From contig JAKSBO010000913.1 in NCBI GenBank assembly GCA_022361095.1, forward strand, positions 1 through 7,039: a stretch of 7,039 nt of DNA, read 5' to 3'. Shown here in pieces: positions 1 through 6,809 of the stretch. Made by a program: the position numbers and the translations under genes. This DNA comes from Desulfobacterales bacterium. GTDB lineage: Bacteria > Desulfobacterota > Desulfobacteria > Desulfobacterales > Desulfobacteraceae. Every line of letters begins with the position of its first letter. Positions within the stretch are counted from its first letter, which is position 1. Below the pieces are notes generated by a model. The model ran no database searches. It was not told where the DNA came from and saw nothing but the letters and a program-made list of their open reading frames with translations.

Positions 1-1616
1 ATACTGATAATACCCGTGATCTTATCTTTCTCGTTCCGGATATAATCCCAATTTATCTGGACATCTATTTCCCGGCCATCTCTGGTTTTTTCCCGGACCT
101 CATACATGGTGGGTTCAGGTTCCTTGGCAATGATATTCTCATAATATTCCCGAATTTGATCACGATGGCCGTCATCTACTGTCAGGTCCCATAGATACAT
201 GCCGGAAAGTTGATCCGGTTCGTACCCTTGTATGTGGTGGTGGGCAGGGTTACTGTAAACGATTTTACCTTCCAGGTCCGTAAGCTGTATACCAAAAGGC
301 GCTGTATTTACTAACGTTCTGAACTTTTCCTCACTTTGCTTGAGAGTGGTTTCCGCCCGTTTACGCTCGGAGATATCGATATCAAGGCAGAAGAGTTCAC
401 GATCGCACCCCGGAACCTCGACAATGACATGATGGGAGATCACCGGTACCCGGGAACCGTCTTTATGCCTCAGCAACAGCTCCCCCGAAGGAATGGGGCG
501 GCCTGAATCCGCCATTTTACGCATCTCTTCAGAGACGGCATTCCTCATTTCAGGCGGGATAATCAGATCAAGGAGGCTGCGGCCGATTGCCTCTTGCCGA
601 GTATAGCCATAAAGCTTTTCCGATGCTTTATTCCAATATTGAGTCGTCCCGTCAAAACCATATCCCTGGACAGCGACGGCGTCTACATTCTCCATCAAAT
701 TTCGAAATCTTTTCTCACTTTCCTGTACAAACTTTTCCGTTCTTTGGCGCTCGGTAATATCCTTTGCAACCGCATAATAGTATGTTGCATTCTCCAATCT
801 GATTTTTTGGCCGGTCACTTCAACGCATATTAAATCGCCGTTTTTGGTTTTATGAGTGGTTTCAAATTTTTTAGGTGTATTAAACGGCACCTCATCCCAG
901 AAAGCTAAAAATTGCGCCATTGAAAATTTTTGATCCACGTCATCGATATGGAGCTGAAGAATTTCCTCTTTTTTCCGGTCCAAACATGCGCACGCGCCTT
1001 GGTTTGCATCGACAATCCTGCCTTTGTCGGATATTAAATAAACGGCATCGGAAACGGTCTCAAACAATTGGTGATACTTTTTTTCGCTTTCGGTTATCTG
1101 CTTGATGAAAATCATTTCCTCAATTAATTTTGTAATTCTCATCCCGATTATTTTAAACAGATACGCCTCATCATCGTTCCACAAATGGTCAATTTCGCAA
1201 TGATGCAGGCCGAATATCCAGGCGACATCATTCCGGGGTTTCAATGCCATGAACATCAGGGACTTAACTTCGAATTTTAAAGCAATCTCATTGCGCATTC
1301 CCCGGCCCGCAGGCGGATCAATTTGAGGGGACCCGATATTTTGAAGGGCGCGGCTGCAGTACTCTGCCATATCACGGGTCATGGGCACCGCTGCATTCAA
1401 CGCCTTGGCACCGGGAAACAACGGCGTTGTTCTCTCATATGCGATGTCAAATGTCCCCAAATCAGGGTTACAAGGATAAAACAACCAGGCCCGATCGCAT
1501 GAAAACAGCCCAAGTAATTTTTCAAGAATTTGATCTAAGACCTCATCAGCGTCAGCACGTATATTGATTATCGCTTCAATTTCTTCAATGGCAGATAAAA
1601 TGCGATCCGGATTCAT
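1..1616 (-). CDS. GAF/multi-PAS sensory protein, N-terminal part (C-terminus outside window)
   Basis: Reading the minus strand from the ATG at 1616 gives 538 uninterrupted codons to the window edge. The start has GGAG (plus-strand 1623-1626) six bases upstream. The frame is closed by a stop at 1674-1676 with no other ATG between, so the N-terminus looks complete. Residues 1-165 resemble a GAF domain, with the phytochrome-like ending GLHHCEIDHLWNDDE (136-150). Three PAS domains follow at about 178-293, 300-419 and 427-538. The first two end in the typical PAC linkers DITERQRTE and DISERKRAE. No membrane segment is seen, so a cytoplasmic sensor is likely. Known family members end in a histidine kinase, GGDEF or similar output module; that part is not visible, so the output cannot be named. 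It is divergent from betB and separated by about 600 bp, so a functional link to choline metabolism is not shown. Confidence 0.88.
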   Translation of the reverse strand, partial: MNPDRILSAIEEIEAIINIRADADEVLDQILEKLLGLFSCDRAWLFYPCNPDLGTFDIAYERTTPLFPGAKALNAAVPMTRDMAEYCSRALQNIGSPQIDPPAGRGMRNEIALKFEVKSLMFMALKPRNDVAWIFGLHHCEIDHLWNDDEAYLFKIIGMRITKLIEEMIFIKQITESEKKYHQLFETVSDAVYLISDKGRIVDANQGACACLDRKKEEILQLHIDDVDQKFSMAQFLAFWDEVPFNTPKKFETTHKTKNGDLICVEVTGQKIRLENATYYYAVAKDITERQRTEKFVQESEKRFRNLMENVDAVAVQGYGFDGTTQYWNKASEKLYGYTRQEAIGRSLLDLIIPPEMRNAVSEEMRKMADSGRPIPSGELLLRHKDGSRVPVISHHVIVEVPGCDRELFCLDIDISERKRAETTLKQSEEKFRTLVNTAPFGIQLTDLEGKIVYSNPAHHHIQGYEPDQLSGMYLWDLTVDDGHRDQIREYYENIIAKEPEPTMYEVREKTRDGREIDVQINWDYIRNEKDKITGIIS

Positions 1617-1760
1617 AAAATGCTCCAGTACGGTTTGCGACTTGCTATGCTTGGTTCTCCCAAGCCTACTCCATCAATTTTTTCTTATTCCAAAAGACAA
1701 GGGCAAGTTATTAATACAGGCGTTATTTAATAATTTTCAGGTTCTCGATCTAAAACGTCA

Positions 1761-1849
1761 ATAACAGCCATGGGCCGATCTTTCAGCACCCAGGCTTGAC
1801 CCAAAACAACATATGAAATAAGCTTGGTAACTTATCGGTACTTTCATAT
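1761..1849 (-). repeat. Hairpin repeat unit A (diverged tandem copy)
   Basis: On the minus strand this stretch aligns with unit B end to end: same terminal ATA...TTAT, same AAGTTAC core, same TTGGG/GTGGG region and the same 3' end TGGCTGTTAT. It carries several substitutions and is a few bases shorter. It still folds: ATATGAAA/TTTCATAT forms a perfect 8-bp outer stem (plus-strand 1811-1818 and 1842-1849), and GGGTC/GGCCC replaces the second stem of the other units. It lies head-to-tail with unit B with a period of about 87 bases. Confidence 0.7.
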
Positions 1850-1940
1850 AACGGCCACGGGCTGACCTGACATATCAGTTGCCAGGTACAGCCCACAACA
1901 AAGCTTGAAAGATCTGAGTAACTTACCCAGACTTTCTTAT
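1848..1940 (-). repeat. Hairpin repeat unit B (93 bp, inverted partner of unit C)
   Basis: The reverse complement of 1848-1940 matches 4926-5018 at 82 of 93 positions without gaps, with a 23-base identical run near the 3' end. The unit contains two potential hairpins. The first pairs GAAAG with CTTTC around CTGGGTAA-G-TTACTCAG. The second pairs GGGCTG-ACCTG (1859-1869 on the plus strand) with CAGGT-A-CAGCCC, with one bulged base. Ends read ATAA and TTAT in unit orientation. No target-site duplication is visible. No protein is encoded. Confidence 0.9.
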
Positions 1941-2130
1941 AAAAATTTTACGAAACAGGTGGCAACATTGAAAAATAACTAATTGCCGGAGAATGCTCAC
2001 CGAATAACCGAATATCAGTGGGATCCTTTTTTCTATTGACCCCGGCTTAGCACCATAAATCAACTATGAAAGAATATCATTCCAGTGAAATGAAGTAAAT
2101 CAAAACCAAGGATTAATCGTGTAAAAGATA

Positions 2131-2140
2131 TCCGGCCGGA
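2131..2140. promoter_or_regulatory. Perfect 10-bp palindrome upstream of the betB promoter (possible operator)
   Basis: TCCGGCCGGA equals its own reverse complement and sits immediately upstream of the predicted -35 box in an otherwise AT-rich region. Its position and symmetry would suit a dimeric regulator such as the neighbouring GntR protein. It does not resemble the FadR consensus, and no second copy was found upstream of the regulator or betA, so its role is speculative. Confidence 0.25.
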
Positions 2141-2147
2141 ACTTTTT

Positions 2148-2176
2148 TTGACAAAAAAAAGCGATCCTAGTATGGT
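2148..2176 (+). promoter_or_regulatory. Predicted sigma-70-type promoter of betB
   Basis: A perfect -35 box TTGACA (2148-2153), a 17-base spacer and TATGGT (2171-2176, four of six consensus bases) form the best promoter seen in the window. Initiation would fall near 2183, leaving a leader of about 30 bases with the ribosome binding site. The palindrome TCCGGCCGGA (2131-2140) ends seven bases upstream of the -35 box, where a regulator could bind. This is a prediction from sequence alone. Confidence 0.65.
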
Positions 2177-2197
2177 TTGCCCCCCAACCCAAGAATG

Positions 2198-2203
2198 AAA
2201 GGA
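2198..2203 (+). promoter_or_regulatory. betB ribosome binding site (decides start)
   Basis: AAAGGA lies nine bases before the ATG at 2213. It favours that codon over the in-frame TTG at 2177 and ATG at 2195, neither of which has a suitable upstream Shine-Dalgarno sequence. Confidence 0.7.
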
Positions 2204-2212
2204 TCAAGTCAA

Positions 2213-3679
2213 ATGTCAGAGAGCTTATATAAAAATTACGTTAACGGCAGATTCATGGACAACAAAACCGGGGAACGGTTTTCTGTGGTCAATCCTGCCA
2301 CGGGAGAAGAGATCTATCAGGTGGAGACAGCCGACGAATACGTACTCAACGCCGCTGTGGAAAGCGCCGAAAAAGGCTTTCGGATCTGGTCGGCCATGGA
2401 TGCGCCCCGGCGCAGCCGGATTCTCATGAAAGCCGTATCCATTCTGCAAAGAAAAAATGATGAACTGGCCCGCATTGAAGTCCTGGATACCGGCAAACCC
2501 CTGCAGGAGGCGGCCGAGGTGGATGTGATCACCGGCGCCGAGGTCATAGAATTTTTTGCCGGCATCGCACCGGGAATCGAAGGCTGCCAGCAGGACCTTG
2601 GCCGGGATTTTTACTATACCCGCAGGGAACCTTTGGGGGTGTGTGCCGGTATCGGCGCCTGGAATTATCCCATTCAGATTGCCTGCTGGAAATCCGGGCC
2701 CGCCCTTGCCTGCGGCAACAGCATGATTTTCAAACCCTCTGAAGAGACGCCCAGGGGTGCCCTGGAACTGGCCCAGGTGTACACCGAGGCCGGTGTGCCG
2801 GACGGGGTGTTCAACGTTGTCCAGGGTGCTGCGGGTGTGGGGCAGTGGCTCACAGGGTGTCCGGACATTGAAAAGGTATCGTTTACCGGCGAGGTGGGAA
2901 CCGGGAAAAAGGTGATGGCCTCTGCAGCCGCAACCCTGAAAGATGTGACCATGGAGCTTGGGGGAAAATCCCCGTTAATTGTCTTTGAGGATGCCGGCAT
3001 TGACGATGCGGTCAGTGCGGCCATGCTGGGCAATTTTTACACCCAGGGAGAGATCTGCACCAACTGTACCCGGGTATTTGTTCATGAAAAAATAAAACCG
3101 TTGTTTTTAAAAACCCTTTTGTCGCGGATACGGGCCAACATCAAAATGGGTGATCCCATGGACCTTGCAACCAACTTTGGCGCCCTGATCTCCAAAGACC
3201 ATCGGGACAAGGTGCTGGATTACATTGAATCCGCACGGCAACAGGGTGCAACCCAATTGTGCGGAGATACACTGCCCGATCTGCCCGCACCTTTCTGCAA
3301 CGGTTATTTTGTCCCGCCGGTGGTGTTTTCCGACTGCACCGATGATATGACCATTGTCAAAGAGGAGATCTTTGGGCCCGTGATGGCGGTACTTGGGTTC
3401 GACGATGAAGAGACGGTGATCCGGCGGGCCAATGCCACCCACTATGGCCTGGCAGCCGGGGTGTTCACCAAAGATATCCAGCGGGCCCACCGGGTGATCC
3501 ATCAGCTCGAGGCAGGCATCTGCTGGATCAATGCCTATGGCAACTCTCCGGCCCAGATGGCTGTGGGCGGGTACAAACACTCGGGGATCGGCCGGGAAAA
3601 CGGCATTGAAACCATCCGCCACTACACCCAGGTCAAATCTGTGTACATGGGCATGGGGCCTATTGAATCGCCCTTTTAA
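2213..3679 (+). CDS. betB: Betaine aldehyde dehydrogenase
   Basis: The 488-residue product is an NAD(P)+-dependent aldehyde dehydrogenase that oxidises betaine aldehyde to glycine betaine, the second step from choline. Length is close to E. coli BetB (490). Visible family landmarks: GAWNYP with Asn151, WKS with Lys160, FKPSE with Lys174, the cofactor loop FTGEVGTG (224-231), the general base Glu248 in MELGGK, the catalytic Cys282 in ICTN, and KEEIFGP (383-389). The start at 2213 has AAAGGA nine bases upstream and lies just behind the predicted promoter. Upstream in-frame starts (TTG 2177, ATG 2195) would overlap the predicted -10 or the ribosome binding site. An intrinsic terminator follows, so betB appears to be its own transcription unit, unlike betIBA operons. 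Assignment to betaine aldehyde rather than another aldehyde rests on overall resemblance and on the betA neighbour. Confidence 0.95.
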   Translation: MSESLYKNYVNGRFMDNKTGERFSVVNPATGEEIYQVETADEYVLNAAVESAEKGFRIWSAMDAPRRSRILMKAVSILQRKNDELARIEVLDTGKPLQEAAEVDVITGAEVIEFFAGIAPGIEGCQQDLGRDFYYTRREPLGVCAGIGAWNYPIQIACWKSGPALACGNSMIFKPSEETPRGALELAQVYTEAGVPDGVFNVVQGAAGVGQWLTGCPDIEKVSFTGEVGTGKKVMASAAATLKDVTMELGGKSPLIVFEDAGIDDAVSAAMLGNFYTQGEICTNCTRVFVHEKIKPLFLKTLLSRIRANIKMGDPMDLATNFGALISKDHRDKVLDYIESARQQGATQLCGDTLPDLPAPFCNGYFVPPVVFSDCTDDMTIVKEEIFGPVMAVLGFDDEETVIRRANATHYGLAAGVFTKDIQRAHRVIHQLEAGICWINAYGNSPAQMAVGGYKHSGIGRENGIETIRHYTQVKSVYMGMGPIESPF

Positions 3680-3721
3680 CCCTTTTAATTTATTCTTTTT
3701 CACAGCTTATTAATTATTACG

Positions 3722-3757
3722 GCTGTGGCGCATAATTTGTGCGCCACAGCTTTTTTT
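3722..3757 (+). terminator. Intrinsic terminator of betB
   Basis: GCTGTGGCGCA (3722-3732) and TGCGCCACAGC (3740-3750) form a perfect 11-bp stem with a 7-base loop, directly followed by seven T. It lies 42 bases after the betB stop and should separate betB from the regulator gene downstream. Confidence 0.93.
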
Positions 3758-4108
3758 ATTTCCGGATAAATCAACACCAAGGCCATATGAAAAGCAATTT
3801 ACCATGAAGGAGATGAAGCGCATGAAGAATAGACCTTAAGTCATCTTCATGTCCTTCATTCTCTTCATGGTTTTAGCTAAAATCATCGTATATTTATGGC
3901 AACGTGCCCTAAAGCGCACTCAAAAACAACTTGACTTCATCTTAACACACCTATACCCTTCTTAAGGTCGAACCAAATAAACCATAGCGACGACAGACCA
4001 CAAAGCACAACCAATCAAAATTAAATAAAAAAAACATGGATTTAAAAATACAAGGGTGCCAGACAAACAAAAACAGCATATATAAAACCGCTCAATGGTA
4101 GGACATTA
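3758..4108. other. AT-rich intergenic region upstream of the GntR regulator
   Basis: No gene is supported here. The region contains the long imperfect hairpin at 3801-3871. A weak promoter-like pair TTGACT (3931-3936) and TATACC (3952-3957) has a short 15-base spacer, so it is not called as a promoter. From about 3990 to 4090 the sequence is A-rich without a recognisable element. Confidence 0.6.
3801..3871. repeat. Long imperfect inverted repeat with a 9-bp internal period
   Basis: Arms 3801-3828 and 3844-3871 are 28 bases each and pair at 23 positions around a 15-base loop. The left arm is three consecutive ATGAAGNNN nonamers, and the right arm is the complementary CTTCAT series at the same period. 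The element lies between the betB terminator and the regulator gene and is not followed by a T tract, so it is not an obvious terminator. It resembles a dispersed palindromic repeat more than a gene part. Confidence 0.75.
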
Positions 4109-4894
4109 ATGGATACAAACCATCCCATCAATTTCAAGCCTGTCACAGGCACCAACAAATCCGGAGCCATCCGGCTTCAGATTGAGGCGGCCATTCTGGA
4201 CAATATTTTCCAGCCCGGAGACCGGCTTCCCAGCGAGCGGGAACTGCAGGAGGCGTTTAAAACCAGCAGGGGATCGGTTCGGGAAGCATTGGGCGCGTTA
4301 AAACAGAAAGGGCTTTTGGAGGCGAGGAAAGGAGCCCGGGGCGGGTACTACATCCGGGAGATGGATATCAACGACACCATTGACCAACTGGCCGTGATGA
4401 TCAAACACCAGCAGATGCCCCTGGCAAAACTGCTGGAGTTCCAATATGCCATGGACCAGGCCGTTCTGGCCGCAGCCGTAACCAACGGCAAGCCGGCCGA
4501 CATTGACCAATTGGACGCAATGGCCGATGAACTGGTCTTATTGTGCCAAGCCCGGGACCCCGATTATGAACAGATTTCGGCCATTGACAAGAACCTGAAC
4601 CTGCTCATGGTAAAGATGACGGAAAACCCCTTTTTTGAATGGATGATGCGATCCGTTCAGCTCACCTTCCGATCCTATGAGTTTGTTGTATACCAGACAC
4701 CGTCAGTGCGCACCGCCATTGCCCAGAACTGGAAAAACGTCGCCCTGGCCCTCAGGGAGCGTAATTTTCAAAGGGCCACCAGGCTGTATGGCCACTGGTA
4801 TGTGTTATTGGAGCAATGCCTTTGCAAGCAGTTCGGCCATAAAGTATTTGAGCAAAAAACGGTACAGCCCTGTGTATCCGACACACAAAATTAA
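4109..4894 (+). CDS. GntR-family transcriptional regulator, FadR/FCD subfamily
   Basis: The 261-residue protein has an N-terminal winged helix-turn-helix (about 18-85), with the family signature from QPGDRLPSERELQEAF (35-50) through SRGSVREALGALKQKGLLEARKGARGGYYI. A helical FCD ligand-binding domain occupies about 95-240. Many FCD domains bind metal through Asp-x3-His plus two later His. Here the matching positions read Asp160, Asn164, Asn207 and His229, so two of three histidines are gone and metal binding is doubtful, as in metal-free FadR. The start has TAGGA (4099-4103) five bases upstream. Lying between betB and betA, it probably controls choline or betaine genes in place of the usual TetR-type BetI; the effector is unknown. 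The gap to betA is 140 bases, so shared transcription is possible. Confidence 0.9.
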   Translation: MDTNHPINFKPVTGTNKSGAIRLQIEAAILDNIFQPGDRLPSERELQEAFKTSRGSVREALGALKQKGLLEARKGARGGYYIREMDINDTIDQLAVMIKHQQMPLAKLLEFQYAMDQAVLAAAVTNGKPADIDQLDAMADELVLLCQARDPDYEQISAIDKNLNLLMVKMTENPFFEWMMRSVQLTFRSYEFVVYQTPSVRTAIAQNWKNVALALRERNFQRATRLYGHWYVLLEQCLCKQFGHKVFEQKTVQPCVSDTQN

Positions 4895-4925
4895 GATTTA
4901 AGAACGTATTTTGGGTTAGGCATTT

Positions 4926-5018
4926 ATAAGAAAGTTTATGTAAATTACTAAGATCTTTCAAACTTTGTTGTGGGCTGAGCCTGGCAGCAGATATGTCAGG
5001 TCAGCCCGTGGCTGTTAT
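4926..5018 (+). repeat. Hairpin repeat unit C (93 bp, upstream of betA)
   Basis: This unit is an ungapped inverted match to unit B (11 differences in 93). It keeps the second hairpin, GGGCTGAGCCTG pairing with CAGGTCAGCCC (ending 5007) with one bulge, and the GAAAG/CTTTC outer stem of the first, while the middle of that first stem is weaker. It begins 31 bases after the regulator stop and ends where the betA ribosome binding site begins, so it forms most of the betA leader. Confidence 0.9.
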
Positions 5019-5024
5019 AAGGAA
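5019..5024 (+). promoter_or_regulatory. betA ribosome binding site (decides start)
   Basis: AAGGAA lies ten bases before the ATG at 5035. It supports that start over the in-frame ATG at 4993, which is inside repeat unit C and would add 14 residues not expected in the family. Confidence 0.75.
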
Positions 5025-5034
5025 CAATTCATTT

Positions 5035-6702
5035 ATGACAAAAAGACAATACGATTATATTATCATCGGGGGCGGATCAGCAGGATGCGCACTGGCCAAC
5101 AGACTGAGCGCATCGCCTGACAACCGGGTGCTGGTGCTGGATGCCGGACGCCCCGACTATATATGGGATCTGTTTATCCACATGCCCGCCGGACTCACCG
5201 TGCCTTTGGGCAACAAATGGTATGACTGGTGCTACGCATCAGACCCGGAACCGTTTATGAACAACCGGCGGATTTTCCATGGCCGGGGAAAGGTGCTTGG
5301 CGGCGCAAGTTCCAGCAACGGCATGATCTATATCCGGGGCAATGCCATGGATTACCAGCGGTGGTCAAAGGATAAGGGCATGGAAAACTGGGATTATGCC
5401 CATTGCCTGCCCTACTTCAAACGGCTGGAAGACAGAATGGCCACCCCGGACAGATACCATGGCAAAGAGGGGCCGCTGAATCTGGAAATCGGTCCGTGTA
5501 CCAATCCCCTGTTCCGGGCATTTTTCGAGGCGGTCCAAGAGGCGGGTTTTCCATTGACCAAAGACGTCAACGGATTCTGCCAGGAAGGGTTTGGCCCCTT
5601 TGACCGGAACATCAAAAAGGGCAAACGCTGGAGTGCGGCCCGGGCTTACTACCATCCGGTGAAGCACCGCAAAAACCTGAAACTGATCATGCGCGCCATG
5701 GCCACCCGCATTCTGTTTGACGGAAAACGCGCCAAAGGGGTCACCTTTTCCCGGGGGAAAAATCGAACCGAAACCGCATACGCACGCCATATCATCTGCT
5801 GCGGCGGTGCCATTAACACGCCCCAACTGCTTCAGCTTTCCGGTGTTGCTGACGCCGGACTGCTCACGGACCTTGACATACCCGTGGTTCAGGATCTGCC
5901 GGGCGTGGGCAAAAATCTCCAGGACCATCTGGAAGTCTATGTCCAGTATGGGTGCAAGGAACCCGTATCCATGGCCCCGGCACTGAAATGGTACAACAAA
6001 CCCCGAATCGGTTACGATTGGCTGTTCCACAAAAAAGGGGCCGCAGCCACCAACCATTTTGAAGCCGGGGGATTTATACGCAGCAACGAGACCGTGGCCT
6101 ACCCCAACATCCAGTTCCATTTTCTGCCCGTGGCCATCCGGTACGACGGCTCTTCGCCGAGCACCGACCATGGATACCAGGTTCACATCGGCCCCATGTA
6201 CTCGGATGCCAGGGGCGAGATCAACATCAGATCAAAGGACCCGTTCAGGCATCCGTCCATGCGGTTCAACTACCTGTCAACGGAACAGGACCGCAAAGAG
6301 TGGGTGGAGGCCGTCAGGATCGCCCGCCGGATCATGAACCAGCCGGCCTTTGACATCTTTAACAAGGGGGAGCTGTCACCGGGGCCTTCGGTGGAGACCG
6401 ATCAGCAGATTCTTGACTGGGTGGCCGCCGACGGCGAAACCGCACTCCACCCCTCATGCACCTGTAAAATGGGCAAAGACGACATGGCCGTGGTTGATCC
6501 GGATACCATGCAGATTCACGGCACCCAAGGCCTTTATGCCGTGGATGCCTCGGTCATGCCCTATATCACCAACGGCAACATCTATTCACCGGTCATGATG
6601 ATCGCTGAAAAAGCCGCAGACCTGATCCTTGGCAACACCTTGCTTCAGCCCGAATTTACCGACTATTACAAGCATGGTGAGGGTGCCGTAAGTACAGGAT
6701 AA
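5035..6702 (+). CDS. betA: Choline dehydrogenase (GMC oxidoreductase)
   Basis: The 555-residue FAD enzyme oxidises choline to betaine aldehyde; family members are typically membrane-associated and pass electrons to the respiratory chain. Length matches E. coli BetA (556). From the N-terminus: the Rossmann FAD motif GGGSAG (12-17), with acidic Asp36 ending the second strand where Glu is more common; the first GMC signature around [14 protein letters not shown] (83-96); the second signature [15 protein letters not shown] (257-271); and the C-terminal catalytic region with His472 in [10 protein letters not shown] and the Asn513/Asn515 segment TNGNIYSP. The start follows from the ribosome binding site and from alignment of the FAD motif near residue 12. 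No transmembrane helix is evident. The gene follows the regulator by 140 bases and precedes a binding-protein gene. A related GMC alcohol dehydrogenase is the only alternative, made unlikely by betB nearby. Confidence 0.94.
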   Translation: MTKRQYDYIIIGGGSAGCALANRLSASPDNRVLVLDAGRPDYIWDLFIHMPAGLTVPLGNKWYDWCYASDPEPFMNNRRIFHGRGKVLGGASSSNGMIYIRGNAMDYQRWSKDKGMENWDYAHCLPYFKRLEDRMATPDRYHGKEGPLNLEIGPCTNPLFRAFFEAVQEAGFPLTKDVNGFCQEGFGPFDRNIKKGKRWSAARAYYHPVKHRKNLKLIMRAMATRILFDGKRAKGVTFSRGKNRTETAYARHIICCGGAINTPQLLQLSGVADAGLLTDLDIPVVQDLPGVGKNLQDHLEVYVQYGCKEPVSMAPALKWYNKPRIGYDWLFHKKGAAATNHFEAGGFIRSNETVAYPNIQFHFLPVAIRYDGSSPSTDHGYQVHIGPMYSDARGEINIRSKDPFRHPSMRFNYLSTEQDRKEWVEAVRIARRIMNQPAFDIFNKGELSPGPSVETDQQILDWVAADGETALHPSCTCKMGKDDMAVVDPDTMQIHGTQGLYAVDASVMPYITNGNIYSPVMMIAEKAADLILGNTLLQPEFTDYYKHGEGAVSTG

Positions 6703-6712
6703 AAAGAACCGC

Positions 6713-6748
6713 CATGGGCCGGGGTCCGACACCCCGGCCCATGATTTT
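6713..6748 (+). terminator. GC-rich hairpin after betA (terminator or attenuator)
   Basis: CATGGGCCGGGGT (6713-6725) and ACCCCGGCCCATG (6731-6743) form a perfect 13-bp stem with a 5-base loop, followed by ATTTTAT. The T run is short, so termination may be partial and some transcripts could continue into the binding-protein gene. A second ATGGGCC at 6783-6789 could compete with the left arm for pairing to the right arm. Confidence 0.75.
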
Positions 6749-6809
6749 ATAACTCAACTGCATAGGCGTGATCCTATCAGCTATGGGCCAACAAATTTAA
6801 GGAGATTTT

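Larger units (their letters stand above)
1617..2212. other. Divergent intergenic region between the PAS sensor and betB
   Basis: No convincing gene is present; one short plus-strand frame at 1564-1764 lies mostly over the sensor gene and has no recognisable features. The stretch is AT-rich compared with the bet genes. It holds a small perfect hairpin in the sensor's presumed leader (GCTTGG at 1649-1654 and CCAAGC at 1660-1665), repeat units A and B (1761-1940), a 10-bp perfect palindrome TCCGGCCGGA (2131-2140) and the betB promoter (2148-2176). Apart from the two repeats and the promoter, nothing recognisable was seen in 1941-2130. Confidence 0.7.

Noticed and set aside
1761..1940. Repeat units as integron attC sites
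   Set aside because: Size and hairpin shape are suggestive, but no matching GTTRRRY/RYYYAAC core pair was found, no integrase is visible, and the units do not flank single promoterless cassettes.
1761..1940. CRISPR array
   Set aside because: There are only two tandem units, about 90 bp each, diverged and without spacers or cas genes.
3107..3703. 198-codon open frame on the minus strand over betB
   Set aside because: It is antisense to betB, has no recognisable family features, and starts in the betB 3' end without a promoter or ribosome binding site.
3804..3839. Small frame MKEMKRMKNRP within the long hairpin
   Set aside because: It is simply a translation of the ATGAAGNNN iteration, 11 codons long, with no convincing ribosome binding site.
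3931..3957. TTGACT/TATACC promoter for the GntR gene
   Set aside because: The spacer is only 15 bases and the -10 box is weak. It would also leave a leader of about 145 bases, so it is not strong enough to annotate.
4993..5034. Upstream in-frame start for betA adding 14 residues
   Set aside because: The ATG lies inside repeat unit C, has no ribosome binding site, and the added residues precede the normal BetA N-terminus. ATG 5035 has AAGGAA ten bases upstream.
5365..6186. 273-codon open frame on the minus strand over betA
   Set aside because: It is fully antisense to a well-supported gene, shows no recognisable domain, and is expected from the GC-rich codon use of betA.
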